A stretch of 64,000 nt of DNA from JBEVJK01 sp040510195 (GTDB lineage Bacteria; Pseudomonadota; Alphaproteobacteria; Rhizobiales; Rhizobiaceae): assembly GCA_040510195.1 (NCBI GenBank), contig JBEVJK010000086.1, forward strand, positions 17,669 to 81,668, given 5' to 3'. The translations under genes were made by a program, and so were the position numbers. Shown piece after piece: positions 17,043-25,693 of this stretch. Under the pieces are notes generated by a model that was given only the letters and a program-made list of their open reading frames with translations, was not told the DNA's origin and ran no database searches. Every line of letters starts with the position of its first letter. The first letter of the stretch is position 1.

Positions 17043-17360
17043 ATGCACGACGCCATGGACGACACCCTCCTCAAGCCCCGCGCCAAGGTCCGCCCCAAGA
17101 CGGAGCGGCCGAAGCTGCACAAGGTGATCCTGCTCAACGACGACTACACGCCGCGCGACTTCGTGGTGCGGATCCTGAAGGCGGAATTCCGGCTGACCGA
17201 GGACCAGGCCTACCGCGTCATGATCACCGCGCATCGGCGTGGGGTGTGTGTCGTCGCCGTCTTCGCCAGGGACATCGCCGAGACCAAGGCGACCCGTGCG
17301 ACGGATGCCGGCCGCGCCAAAGGCTATCCGCTCCAGTTCACCACCGAGCCGGAGGAATGA
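17043..17360 (+). CDS. clpS: ATP-dependent Clp protease adaptor ClpS
   Basis: A 105-residue adaptor that hands N-degron substrates to ClpAP. KLHKVILLNDDYTPRDFVV is the conserved entry to the fold (the Asn-Asp-Asp motif binds the N-terminal residue), and HRRGVCVVAVFARDIAETKA matches the second conserved block; the usual HxxG is present as HRRG. Rhizobia commonly carry two ClpS paralogues. This one is not next to clpA, so it may be the second copy. ATG 17043 was taken; 17055 is possible. Confidence 0.88.
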   Translation: MHDAMDDTLLKPRAKVRPKTERPKLHKVILLNDDYTPRDFVVRILKAEFRLTEDQAYRVMITAHRRGVCVVAVFARDIAETKATRATDAGRAKGYPLQFTTEPEE

Positions 17361-17394
17361 CGGCCGGGAACGCTTGCCGCCGGGCGGCGTTCCC

Positions 17395-18123
17395 ATGGTG
17401 ATGACGACCAGCGCCCTGATCCGCGCCCTGGAGCAGCGCGACAAGATTTCCGATGAAGAGCGAGAGGTCCTCGAGGGCCTGCCGGCGCGCGAGGTCGAAT
17501 TCGCCGCCGGCGACGTCATCGTAAAGGAGGGATCCAGGCCCGCTGTGAGCTCGATCGTCGTCCGCGGCACCGCCGCCCGCTCGCAGATCTTGGCGGATGG
17601 CGGGCGGCAGATCGTCGCCCTGCACGTGCCGGGCGACTTCGTGGACCTGCACAGCTTCCTGCTCAAGCGCATGGCGCACGGCGTCATCGCGCTCTCGTCG
17701 GTCCGCATCGCGCAGGTGCCGCACGACCATCTGCGCGTCGTCACCGAACGATATCCGCACCTGACCCGTCTTCTCTGGCTGGCGACGCTGATCGACGCCG
17801 CCATTCACCGAGAATGGATCGTATCGATCGGCCGCCGCAACGGCCCCGAGCGGCTGGCTCACCTTCTGTGCGAGATGTTCGTGCGCCTGCGCGCCGTCGG
17901 CCTGGCGGAGGACTTCACCTTCCCCTTGCCGCTCACCCAGGCCGAGCTCGGCGACGTCATCGGCTTTTCCGTGGTCCACGCCAACCGCATGGTGCAGATC
18001 TTGCGTAAGGAAGGGCTGGTGCGCTGGCAGGACGCTCGCGTCACCATCCTCGACTGGCAGCGGCTGCAGGATCGCTGCAGCTTCGACCCGGATTACCTCG
18101 TCCTGGAACGCGAGCCCCGCTGA
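17395..18123 (+). CDS. Crp/Fnr-family transcriptional regulator
   Basis: 242 residues: a cyclic-nucleotide-binding fold (about 30-125, with GDVIVKEGSRPAVSSIVVRGTAAR and HVPGDFVDLHSFLL) and a C-terminal winged helix of the Crp type (LPLTQAELGDVIGFSVVHANRMVQILRKEGLVRW). The Fnr cysteine cluster is absent, and the glutamate/arginine pair used by Crp for cAMP is not intact, so neither oxygen sensing through an iron-sulfur cluster nor cAMP binding is supported. ATG at 17395 is the first of two in-frame ATGs (17395, 17401). Confidence 0.85.
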   Translation: MVMTTSALIRALEQRDKISDEEREVLEGLPAREVEFAAGDVIVKEGSRPAVSSIVVRGTAARSQILADGGRQIVALHVPGDFVDLHSFLLKRMAHGVIALSSVRIAQVPHDHLRVVTERYPHLTRLLWLATLIDAAIHREWIVSIGRRNGPERLAHLLCEMFVRLRAVGLAEDFTFPLPLTQAELGDVIGFSVVHANRMVQILRKEGLVRWQDARVTILDWQRLQDRCSFDPDYLVLEREPR

Positions 18124-18159
18124 AATTCTTGCAGCTCGAAGTTGATTCTTGCAGGCTAT

Positions 18160-18174
18160 GAACAAATCAGGAAC
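18160..18174 (+). promoter_or_regulatory. LexA-like direct repeat (GAAC-N7-GAAC)
   Basis: GAAC, seven bases, GAAC: the form of the alphaproteobacterial SOS box. It ends 18 bases before the -35 box of the gene at 18250. Position upstream of the promoter is unusual for repression, and about two such matches are expected by chance in a window this size. Confidence 0.3.
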
Positions 18175-18192
18175 GATTTCTGCGCCGCGCCA

Positions 18193-18221
18193 TTGACCGC
18201 TCAAGGCATATGTTCCTATCT
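18193..18221 (+). promoter_or_regulatory. Strong sigma-70-type promoter
   Basis: TTGACC (18193-18198), a 17-base spacer and CTATCT (18216-18221), close to the rhizobial TTGACN-N17-CTATAT consensus. It should drive the small gene at 18250 with a leader of about 20 bases. Confidence 0.65.
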
Positions 18222-18249
18222 TGGGGGCGTCGTCACAGGAGCGGAGTTT

Positions 18250-18507
18250 ATGGCAAACCGTCGCAAGAGCCGGTTCAAGACCCTGTTTCTCGCCGATGCC
18301 GAGCGTGTGATCCGCGACGCTCTTAAGCTGCGCAAGACCATCATCGAGGTCAACGGACGGCTGGACGTCACCGGCCGCCCCTATCTCGCTCTGCATGCGG
18401 TGACCGACGCCATCCACGAGGCACTGCCCGTCGTCGCCGGCCGCGAGCCCGATTTCCGGGCCGCCGACCTCGGCCTGCTGCCGCTGCCGGGCCGCGACGG
18501 GGAGTAG
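18250..18507 (+). CDS. Small basic protein of unknown function (85 residues)
   Basis: 85 residues, Lys/Arg-rich at the N-terminus (MANRRKSRFKTLF) and otherwise probably helical; no membrane segment, Cys or known motif. ATG 18250 is preceded by CAGGAGCGG, a good ribosome site, and by the promoter at 18193-18221, so expression is well supported. The next small gene (18513) follows five bases later and is probably co-transcribed. Confidence 0.65.
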   Translation: MANRRKSRFKTLFLADAERVIRDALKLRKTIIEVNGRLDVTGRPYLALHAVTDAIHEALPVVAGREPDFRAADLGLLPLPGRDGE

Positions 18508-18512
18508 CCAGG

Positions 18513-18773
18513 GTGGCAGGCCCCATGGACAGCGTCGGCAGGGCGGCCCGCCACGGCATGCTGCTGGTGGTGGAGTGCCGCCATTGCCGCAAGGTGGGCC
18601 ATCACCGGGCAGGCGAGATCGCCAAGATCGCCGGCTTCGGTACGCCGCTCGAAAGCGTCAAGTTCGTTTGCAGCCGCTGCAGCAGGCGCGACGTCATCGT
18701 CAAGACCATGTTCGTCGATCCCGACCGCCCGCCCAAGCTCCGGGTGTGGACGACCATGCCGTTCAAGCCGTGA
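18513..18773 (+). CDS. Small zinc-ribbon protein of unknown function
   Basis: 86 residues. Two pairs, CRHC and CSRC, about 30 residues apart, form a four-cysteine zinc-ribbon pattern. The rest is short and basic. The start is probably GTG 18513, because GGGGAG sits eight bases upstream; ATG 18525 is the alternative. Such ribbons bind nucleic acid or protein, and no finer assignment is possible. Confidence 0.6.
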   Translation: MAGPMDSVGRAARHGMLLVVECRHCRKVGHHRAGEIAKIAGFGTPLESVKFVCSRCSRRDVIVKTMFVDPDRPPKLRVWTTMPFKP

Positions 18774-18850
18774 GCCACGCGGGCGAGCGGGGTTTCCAGC
18801 CGACGGCGAAAGGCTCTATGGTGCCGCCCTCATTCGCAACAGGACCGACC

Positions 18851-20614
18851 GTGCCCGACCGTGCGCAACGCAGGCTCGCCGCCATTCTGGCCATCGACAT
18901 GGTCGGCTACTCGCGCCGCATGGAGGTCGACGAGACCGGGACCATCGCCCGCATGCACCAGCACCGCGAGGCAATCATCGACCCTGCGCTGAGCGAACAT
19001 GGCGGGCGCATCGTCAAGACCATGGGCGACGGCCTGCTGGTCGAGTTCTCGAGCGTCGTCGCGGCGCTGGACGGCACCGTGCGCATCCAGCGCGCCATCG
19101 CCGCCCGCGAGGCCGAGTGCCCGCGGGGCTCGCGCATCGAGTACCGCGCCGGGCTCAACCTGGGCGACATCGTCATCGAGGGCGACGATATCCTGGGCGA
19201 CGGCGTCAACATCGCGGCGCGTCTCGAAGCCCTCGCCGAGCCGGGCGGCGTCTTCGTCACTGCCAGCGTCTTCGAGCAGGTGGTGGGCAAGCTCGACCTG
19301 GCCTTCGACGATCTCGGCGAGCGCCACCTGAAGAACATCCGCAAGCCGGTGCGCATCTACCGCGTCCGCCTGGAGATCATGGCCGACGGTCCCGAACTCG
19401 CCGCCGGCGGCCCGACGGCGGCCGCCAAGCCGTCGATCGCCGTGCTACCCTTCGTCGACATGAGCTCCGACCGCGACCAGGAGTATTTCGCCGACGGCAT
19501 CTCCGAGGACATCATCACCGAGCTGGCGCGCAACCAGGCCTTCTTCGTCACCGCCCGCAACTCGACCTTCACCTACAAGGGCCGCCCCGTCGACGTGAAG
19601 CAGGTGGCGGGCGAGCTCGGCGTCCGTTACGTGCTGGAAGGCAGCGTGCGGCGCGGCGGCTCGCGTCTCAGGATCACCGCCCAGCTCATCGACGCCACGA
19701 CCGGCAACCATGTGTGGGCCGAGCGATATGACCGCGAGCTCGACGACGTGTTCGCCGTGCAGGACGAGATCGCCACCAGCATCGTCGGCGTGGTGGCGCC
19801 GCAGCTGCTCGGCGCCGAGTTCGAACGCGCCCGCCGCACCGACCCGGCGGCCATGGGCGCCTGGGACTTCGTCATGCAGGCCAATTGGCACGCCATGCGG
19901 CTCACCCGGGAGAACAACCGGCTCGCCAAGGACCTCGCCAGCCGCGCCGTGGCGCTCGATCCCTCCATGGCGCGCGCCCGCGTCGTCCATGCCATGTGCG
20001 ACATCTGGGACGTGCTCTATGGCTGGGCGCCCGATCCGCTGCAGGCGCTTGCCGAGGCCCACGAGATGGCGCGCGAGGCCGTCGCGCTCGACGGCCGCGA
20101 CGCCGAGGCGCACACCATCCTCGGCGCGGTGATGCTGTTTGCCCGCGACTTCGAGGACGCGCCGCGGCGGCTGGAGACCGCGCTTGCCCTCAACGCCAAC
20201 CTGGCTGCCGCCCATATGTGGGGCGGCGGCTATTATGCCTTCGTGTCCGAGCCGACCAGGTCGCGCAAGCACCTCAAGGAGGCCCTGCGGCTCAGCCCTC
20301 GCGATCCGGCGAACCACTGGACCTATGCCTTCCTCGGCCTCGCCGACTTCGTCGACGGCCGCTATCCCGACGCCGCCGAATGGGCGGCCAAGGCGATCCA
20401 TCTGCGCCACGACTTTCCGACCGGCCACCGGCTGCTGGCCGCGAGCCATGCCATGGCCGGCGACGCGAACGCGGCCGAGTCTGCCCTGGAGGATCTGCTG
20501 GCCGTGGCTCCCGGCACCACGATCGCCCGCACCCGCGCCGGCGTTCCGTGGAAGGATGCGGCCGTGATGGACCGCTATCTCGGTGCCCTCCGCCGGGCCG
20601 GCATGGCCGAATAG
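18851..20614 (+). CDS. Adenylate/guanylate cyclase fused to a TolB-like domain and TPR repeats
   Basis: About 587 residues. Residues 5-185 are a class III nucleotide cyclase domain: RRLAAILAIDMVGYSRRM carries the first metal Asp, KTMGDGLLVEF the second, and DGVNIAARLEALA the conserved Asn and Arg. Residues about 195-320 (SIAVLPFVDMSSDRDQEYFADGISEDIITEL through GNHVWAERYDREL) match the TolB-N/FlgO-like domain that often follows such cyclases. From about 330 to the end come TPR helices. No membrane segment, so it is a cytoplasmic signalling protein. GTG 18851 follows AGGA; an upstream ATG at 18818 would add 11 residues. Confidence 0.85.
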   Translation: MPDRAQRRLAAILAIDMVGYSRRMEVDETGTIARMHQHREAIIDPALSEHGGRIVKTMGDGLLVEFSSVVAALDGTVRIQRAIAAREAECPRGSRIEYRAGLNLGDIVIEGDDILGDGVNIAARLEALAEPGGVFVTASVFEQVVGKLDLAFDDLGERHLKNIRKPVRIYRVRLEIMADGPELAAGGPTAAAKPSIAVLPFVDMSSDRDQEYFADGISEDIITELARNQAFFVTARNSTFTYKGRPVDVKQVAGELGVRYVLEGSVRRGGSRLRITAQLIDATTGNHVWAERYDRELDDVFAVQDEIATSIVGVVAPQLLGAEFERARRTDPAAMGAWDFVMQANWHAMRLTRENNRLAKDLASRAVALDPSMARARVVHAMCDIWDVLYGWAPDPLQALAEAHEMAREAVALDGRDAEAHTILGAVMLFARDFEDAPRRLETALALNANLAAAHMWGGGYYAFVSEPTRSRKHLKEALRLSPRDPANHWTYAFLGLADFVDGRYPDAAEWAAKAIHLRHDFPTGHRLLAASHAMAGDANAAESALEDLLAVAPGTTIARTRAGVPWKDAAVMDRYLGALRRAGMAE

Positions 20615-20693
20615 CGGCGAAGGAGAAAGGGCCTCGACTTTCGCCGCCCGGCGGACCAACACTTCTGCAGGCAAGCATCGGGGAGAGAGCGTC

Positions 20694-21458
20694 ATGGATC
20701 CCAGCGGACAGGCGGCCATCGTCACCGGCGGCGGCTCCGGCCTCGGCGAGGCCACGGCACGGGCGCTGGCCGCGCGCGGCGCCAAGGTGGCGGTGCTGGA
20801 CATCGACCTCGAACGCGCCGAGCGCGTCGCGGCCGACATCGGCGCGTTGGCCCTGCCCTGCGACGTCACCAGCGACGCGGCGGCCGCCGAGGCGGTGGGC
20901 GAGGCCGCGGCTGGCCTCGGGGCCCCGCTGCGCATCCTGGTCAACTGCGCCGGCATCGCCATCGGCATGAAGACGCTCGGCCGTGACGGGCCGCACCCGC
21001 TCGCCGACTTCCAGAAGGTCGTGGCGATCAACCTCGTCGGCACGTTCAACATGATCCGCCTCGCCGCCCGCCACATGGCCCTGACGGAGCCGCTCGCGCA
21101 TGGCGAGCGCGGCGTCATCGTCAACACGGCCTCCGTCGCCGCCTTCGACGGGCAGGTCGGCCAGGCGGCCTATGCCGCCTCCAAGAGCGGCATCGTCGGC
21201 ATGACGCTGCCGGTCGCCCGCGACCTGGCGCGCTCGGGGATTCGCGTCGTCACCATCGCGCCCGGCATCTTCGACACGCCGATGATGAAGGGCATGCCGC
21301 AGGAGGTGCAGGATTCGCTCGGCGCCTCGGTGCCGTTCCCCTCACGGCTTGGCCAGCCGTCCGAATACGCCGCCCTGGCGCTCGCGATCGTCGAGAACCA
21401 GATGCTGAACGGCGAGACCATCCGCCTCGACGGCGCCATCCGCATGGCACCGCGATGA
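20694..21458 (+). CDS. SDR of the 3-hydroxyacyl-CoA dehydrogenase type 2 group
   Basis: 254 residues. TGGGSGLGEAT binds NAD, NTASVAAFDG holds the active-site Ser, and YAASKSG the Tyr and Lys. Its overall pattern, including PVARDLARSGIRVVTIAPGIFDTPMM and the ending NGETIRLDGAIRMAPR, is that of HSD10/type II 3-hydroxyacyl-CoA dehydrogenases of fatty acid and isoleucine breakdown. The preceding GGGGAGAG is the ribosome site. It overlaps the next gene (ATGA), a CoA-transferase-fold racemase, which supports acyl-CoA metabolism. Confidence 0.83.
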   Translation: MDPSGQAAIVTGGGSGLGEATARALAARGAKVAVLDIDLERAERVAADIGALALPCDVTSDAAAAEAVGEAAAGLGAPLRILVNCAGIAIGMKTLGRDGPHPLADFQKVVAINLVGTFNMIRLAARHMALTEPLAHGERGVIVNTASVAAFDGQVGQAAYAASKSGIVGMTLPVARDLARSGIRVVTIAPGIFDTPMMKGMPQEVQDSLGASVPFPSRLGQPSEYAALALAIVENQMLNGETIRLDGAIRMAPR

Positions 21459-22612
21459 CCGAGCCGGCGCCCGCCGGCCCGCTTGCCGGTCTGAAGGTGC
21501 TGGAGATGGCCGGGCTCGGCCCGGTGCCGCTCGCCGGATTGATGCTGGCGGAGTTCGGCGCCGACGTCGTCCGCATCGAGCGGCGCAAGGCCGACCGCCC
21601 CTTCCTGGCGCCCTCGCCGCCCCACGACCTCGACCGGCATGGTCGCGCCGTCCTCAAGGTCGACCTCAAGCGGCCCGACGGCGTCGCCCTCGTCACGGCG
21701 ATGGCCCTTGCCGCCGACGTCATTCTCGAAGGCTTCCGGCCGGGGGTGATGGAGCGGCTGGGGCTGGGGCCCGAGCCGTTGACGGCAGCCAATACGCGCC
21801 TCGTCTATGGCCGCATGACCGGATTCGGCCGCGACGGTCCGCTGGCCGGCCGTGCCGGCCACGACCTGACCTACCTCGCCTACACCGGCATCCTGTCATC
21901 GATCGGCCCTGCCGGCGGCCGCCCGCTGCCGCCGCTCAACCTCGTGGCCGACTATGGCGGCGGCGCCATGCTGCTCTTGGCCGGCGTGCTGGCGGCCCTC
22001 TTCGAGCGGTTCTCGTCGGGCCGCGGGCAGGTCGTCGACGCCGCCATGATCGACGGCGCCTCGCTGCTCGCCGCGCCGTTCTTCGCCTTCCTTGCCTCCG
22101 GACTTTGGCAGGAACGCCGTGGCGCCAACCTGCTCGACTCCGGCGCTCCCTTCTACGACACCTACGAGACAGCCGACGGTCGCTGGATGGCCGTCGCCTG
22201 CCTGGAGCCGCGCTTCTTTGCCGAATTCGCCCGCCTGCTGCCGCTCGCCGGCGACCTCGCCGCGCGCCAGTACGACCGCTCGGCTTGGCCTGCCATGCGG
22301 ACAGCCATCGCCGCCCGCTTCGGCCAGGCGACTCAGGCCGAGTGGAGTGCCCTGTTCGGGCCGACGGACGCCTGCGTGGCGCCCGTGCTCGCCCTCTCCG
22401 AGGCATCTCGGCACCCGCACAGCCTGGCCCGCCGGGCGCATGTGGAGGCGTCGGGCGGCCTGCGCCGCCCGGCGCCCGCTCCCCGCCTTTCGCGCACCCC
22501 GCTCCGCCTCGCCGAACCGCCCGCCGAGGGGTGCCCTTTCGAGGCGCTCGGCCGCTTCGGCATCGCCCGCACCGAGGCCGAGCGCCTCGCAGACGCCGGC
22601 ATTCTCGGATGA
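21455..22612 (+). CDS. CoA-transferase family III protein, alpha-methylacyl-CoA racemase-like
   Basis: A 385-residue protein of the CaiB/BaiF fold. It opens with GPLAGLKVLEMAGLGPVPLAGLMLAEFGADVVRIER, as in AMACR, and contains GRMTGFGRDGPLAGRAGHDLTYLAYTG (the racemase-type active-site His and Asp region) and GQVVDAAMIDGASLL. Likely epimerises 2-methylacyl-CoA so that it can enter beta-oxidation. It is translationally coupled to the SDR upstream and may supply its substrate. Confidence 0.83.
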   Translation: MTEPAPAGPLAGLKVLEMAGLGPVPLAGLMLAEFGADVVRIERRKADRPFLAPSPPHDLDRHGRAVLKVDLKRPDGVALVTAMALAADVILEGFRPGVMERLGLGPEPLTAANTRLVYGRMTGFGRDGPLAGRAGHDLTYLAYTGILSSIGPAGGRPLPPLNLVADYGGGAMLLLAGVLAALFERFSSGRGQVVDAAMIDGASLLAAPFFAFLASGLWQERRGANLLDSGAPFYDTYETADGRWMAVACLEPRFFAEFARLLPLAGDLAARQYDRSAWPAMRTAIAARFGQATQAEWSALFGPTDACVAPVLALSEASRHPHSLARRAHVEASGGLRRPAPAPRLSRTPLRLAEPPAEGCPFEALGRFGIARTEAERLADAGILG

Positions 22613-22629
22613 GTGGGAAGGGACCGACC

Positions 22630-23394
22630 ATGGAAGAGAAGCGGCCGGTGCTGCGCGAGACCGATGCCGAGGCCGTCCGACTCGCCCGCACATTGCTTCG
22701 CACCGCGCGGCATGCGGCGCTGGCCGTGCTGGACCCGTCGACCGGGGCCCCGATGGCCAGCCGCGTCGGCATGGCCACCGATCAGGACGGCGCACCTCTC
22801 CTGCTGGTGTCGCAGCTCTCCGCCCACACCGGCGCGCTGCTAGCCGACCCCCGCGCCTCCCTCCTGCTTGGCGAGCCGGGCAAAGGCGATCCGCTGGCGC
22901 ACCCCAGGCTCACGCTCGCCTGCCGGGCCGCCGAGCTTGCGGCCGGCACGGACGCGCGTTCGCGCGCCGCCCGGCGCTTCCTCAACCGCAATCCCAAGGC
23001 ACGTCTCTATGCCGACCTGCCCGATTTCCGCTATTTCCGGCTGGGGCCGCTGGAAGGCAGCCTGGTCGGCGGCTTCGGCAAGGCCTACCGGCTCGGCCCG
23101 GCCGAGCTGCTCGCCGCTGTCCCCGCCGGCCTCGACACCGCGGAGCAGGGCGCCGTCGAGCACATGAACGCCGACCATGCCGACGCGGTGACGGTCTATG
23201 CGCAGGCCTTCGCCGGCAAGCCCGCCGGCCCGTGGACACTGACCGGCATCGATGCGGAAGGCCTCGACCTCGCCGCTGGCGACGACCTGGCGCGAGTCTG
23301 GTTTCGCGAGCCGCTCGACGGTGCGGCAGCGCTCAGGCGCACGCTGGTCGAGCTCGCCGCCGAGGGGCGCCGGGCGCTTTCCGCCGCGCGCTGA
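22630..23394 (+). CDS. HugZ-type FMN-binding split-barrel protein with DUF2470 domain
   Basis: 254 residues: a pyridoxamine-phosphate-oxidase-like barrel (about 15-150; HAALAVLDPSTGAPMASRVGMATDQDGAPLLLVSQLSAHTGAL) followed by a DUF2470 domain whose hallmark EHMNADHADAV is intact near residue 180. This architecture is found in heme-utilisation/heme-binding proteins of the HugZ type and in related flavin proteins. Whether this copy degrades heme is unknown. ATG 22630 was chosen. It lies 17 bases after the racemase gene and is probably in the same transcript. Confidence 0.8.
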   Translation: MEEKRPVLRETDAEAVRLARTLLRTARHAALAVLDPSTGAPMASRVGMATDQDGAPLLLVSQLSAHTGALLADPRASLLLGEPGKGDPLAHPRLTLACRAAELAAGTDARSRAARRFLNRNPKARLYADLPDFRYFRLGPLEGSLVGGFGKAYRLGPAELLAAVPAGLDTAEQGAVEHMNADHADAVTVYAQAFAGKPAGPWTLTGIDAEGLDLAAGDDLARVWFREPLDGAAALRRTLVELAAEGRRALSAAR

Positions 23395-23450
23395 GCAGGA
23401 TCATTCTGCAATTAAGGTAATGTTTGTGATTTGACTGCATCGGAATTGTT

Positions 23451-23468
23451 TGCAAGTTGACGCTTGCA
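23451..23468 (+). promoter_or_regulatory. Inverted repeat upstream of the ArsR gene
   Basis: TGCAAG, six bases, CTTGCA: a perfect 6-bp inverted repeat 91 bases before the ArsR-family ATG at 23560. The spacer is TTGACG, a -35-like hexamer, so a protein bound here could block transcription. Autoregulation is typical for ArsR proteins; the assignment is inferred from position. Confidence 0.35.
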
Positions 23469-23559
23469 TTTGAGATCACGCATTGGGCGTGAACACGTTG
23501 CGACGCCGGTTGCCATAGCCCCCATGGCCGCCGACGGCGATTGAACCATTGGGGGTAAG

Positions 23560-23901
23560 ATGATTTCCAAGAACCTTTTGATCAAGGCGGACGACGCCGC
23601 CGAATTCCTGATGCTGCTCGGCAACGCCAAGCGGCTTGCCATCATGGCGTATTTGCTGGAAGGCGAAATGACCGTCGGGTCGATCGCCAAGAAGGTGGCG
23701 CTCAGCCAATCGGCGCTGTCCCAGCACCTCGCCAAGCTGCGCAGTCTCGATCTGGTCGACACAAGGCGCGACCGGCAGATGATCTACTACAGCTGCCGCT
23801 CGGATGCCGTTCAGCGCCTCTTCCTGACCCTCGGCGACATCTTTGCCGAGAACGACTTGCGGTCGCCCGAGCGCCCGTTGCTGGCCGCAATCCGGAACTA
23901 G
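23560..23901 (+). CDS. ArsR-family winged-helix regulator
   Basis: A 113-residue ArsR/SmtB-like protein. GNAKRLAIMAYLLEGEMTVGSIAKKVALSQSALSQHLAKLRSLDLVDTRRDRQMIYYSC is the winged helix-turn-helix with the usual recognition-helix SQSALSQHLAKLR. The metal-binding ELCVCDL box is absent, so a metal signal is not indicated; it is closer to the BigR/NolR/SoxR-like group. No effector gene adjoins it except the small membrane protein at 23992. Confidence 0.88.
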   Translation: MISKNLLIKADDAAEFLMLLGNAKRLAIMAYLLEGEMTVGSIAKKVALSQSALSQHLAKLRSLDLVDTRRDRQMIYYSCRSDAVQRLFLTLGDIFAENDLRSPERPLLAAIRN

Positions 23902-23991
23902 CTTCGCCGACCTGCGCCATTCCGAGACGAAATGCTGGCACGAAAGTTGCATTGCTCCTCTTTGTCCTCAAGGCTCATGCGGGAGGAAGCG

Positions 23992-24183
23992 ATGAACTTC
24001 GAGCAGGACGATGGAAGGGTCCGGGAAGTGGTGGAGGCGCGCAAGCGAGCCCGGGCTGTTGCGGCGCGCTCATGGGCGCCGGTACAGGCGGTGATCCTGG
24101 CTGGTGCGATTCTCTGGCTGGTGGTCTCCGAATTTCCGCCGGTGCGGGAGCCGGCGAGCCCGGTCATAGGCACTGTCGACTGA
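23992..24183 (+). CDS. Small single-span membrane protein
   Basis: 63 residues. A charged N-terminal half (EQDDGRVREVVEARKRARAVAARSW) is followed by one membrane segment (APVQAVILAGAILWLVVSEF) and a short Pro-rich tail. ATG 23992 has an excellent GGGAGGAAGC ribosome site. No family is recognised. It follows the ArsR gene on the same strand by 90 bases and may be its target. Confidence 0.6.
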   Translation: MNFEQDDGRVREVVEARKRARAVAARSWAPVQAVILAGAILWLVVSEFPPVREPASPVIGTVD

Positions 24184-24409
24184 CGACTGTCGACGATCCT
24201 GGCGTGCCGGCGCGGCTTGCTGCGCCGACCAAGAGTCTGCGCGCCACATTCTTGCCTCGTTCCGGACATAATCCGTTCATCGGTCCGTAAGCAATCCCTG
24301 CGCACGATGGAGATCGGGGTTGGCGCGGGAGATCGATCGAGTCGGCATGAAGTGCCGGGCACGATCGGGTTTACGAGGCCGACATGGAGAGTTCGGGGAT
24401 CATCCAGGT

Positions 24410-25597
24410 ATGAGAGTATCGACGCGACGGCGTCTCGTGAGAGCCTCCTCGTTTGCCGTCCTGGCCATCGCGGCCGTTTCCGTGGCGGGCTGTTCCACAT
24501 CGTCACAGTCGATGGTGCAGAAGAAGCGCTCCAAGGAGTATTTTCCCGAATCGGTCTACGGCAAAGCGAGCCCGAAGGTCTCGAATCTGCGCACCCGGCT
24601 GCCCAGGGGCGGCGGGCGCGACCAGCTCGGCAAGCCCTACAAGGTGGCCGGCAAGTGGTACTATCCCAAGGAAGACAAAGGCTACAGGAAGGTCGGCGCG
24701 GCGTCCTGGTATGGCGACGCCTTTCACGGCCGGCTGACGGCCAACGGCGAAATCTACGACATGACCCATCTGACGGCAGCGCATCCGACGATGCCGCTGC
24801 CGAGCTATGCGCGGGTGACCAACACGGTCAACGGCAGCTCCGTCATCGTGCGCGTCAACGACCGCGGGCCCTATGCCAGGGGGCGCATCATCGACCTGTC
24901 CAAGCGGGCCGCCGAGCTCCTCGACTACACCCACAGCGGCACCGCTCGGGTGAAGGTCGAATATGTCGGGCGGGCGCCGCTGGACGGGCATGACGACCGG
25001 TATCTGATGGCCTCCTACCACCCCGGCAACCGGGCGCCCGATCCCTCCGACGGGCTGCCCGCCGGTGTCATGATCGCCATGAACGGTCCGACCCCCAGCC
25101 TCGGCGTCGGGCATGCCGCGGCGGCGTTCCCGGGCGTGGTCTCCGACGCCAAGCCGACCCTGACGGCGGCCGTCGCCAGCCCGCAGAGCGTCGATTTCGA
25201 CCTGCCGGCCTTCGGCCCCATCGCGCCCGAGCGGCCGCTCGCCGGTGGCGGCCCGGCCGCGACCCAGGTGGCGCTCGCCACCATGTCCTATGCCGAGGAG
25301 CGCCTCCCGAGCGCCGCCCGGGCCTTTGCCGCGCTGGAGCGGCCCCTCTCGGAGGCCCCGGCCGAAGCGACCGCGATGCCTTATGTGGCGGCGGGTTCCT
25401 TCGCATCGGAGGCCGAGGCGCTGGCGCTCGTCAAGGCACTTTCCGAGGCTGGGCGGGCGACCGTCGAGGCGTCGGCGGAGAACGGCCGGACCTGGTACAC
25501 GGTCAACGTCTATCCCGACGGGCGGCTCGACATCGACGGCGTCCTGGAAGCGGCCTGGGCCCATGGCGCGCCCGATGCCATCACCGTCCGCGACTAG
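24410..25597 (+). CDS. rlpA: RlpA-type lipoprotein with DPBB and SPOR domains
   Basis: A 395-residue lipoprotein: basic N-terminus, hydrophobic stretch and lipobox VAGC (Cys about 24). GAASWYGDAFHGRLTANGEIYDMTHLTAAHPTMPLPSYARVTN with VRVNDRGPYARGRIIDLSKRAA is the double-psi beta-barrel of RlpA, a septal lytic transglycosylase in other bacteria. The catalytic Asp (VNDRGPY) and His (THLTAAH) are in place. The last 80 residues resemble a SPOR domain, which binds denuded septal glycan. A Pro/Ala-rich linker joins the two. Upstream of a D,D-carboxypeptidase gene, in the usual rhizobial order. Confidence 0.85.
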   Translation: MRVSTRRRLVRASSFAVLAIAAVSVAGCSTSSQSMVQKKRSKEYFPESVYGKASPKVSNLRTRLPRGGGRDQLGKPYKVAGKWYYPKEDKGYRKVGAASWYGDAFHGRLTANGEIYDMTHLTAAHPTMPLPSYARVTNTVNGSSVIVRVNDRGPYARGRIIDLSKRAAELLDYTHSGTARVKVEYVGRAPLDGHDDRYLMASYHPGNRAPDPSDGLPAGVMIAMNGPTPSLGVGHAAAAFPGVVSDAKPTLTAAVASPQSVDFDLPAFGPIAPERPLAGGGPAATQVALATMSYAEERLPSAARAFAALERPLSEAPAEATAMPYVAAGSFASEAEALALVKALSEAGRATVEASAENGRTWYTVNVYPDGRLDIDGVLEAAWAHGAPDAITVRD

Positions 25598-25693
25598 GCT
25601 CTGGCCTTGGCTCGTCCGATCGGGCCGGTTGATCACGTCCGCCGCCGCCTGCTAGCTTTGCCGCAAGAGAAGCCCCGAGGCGCGTCGAATCCC

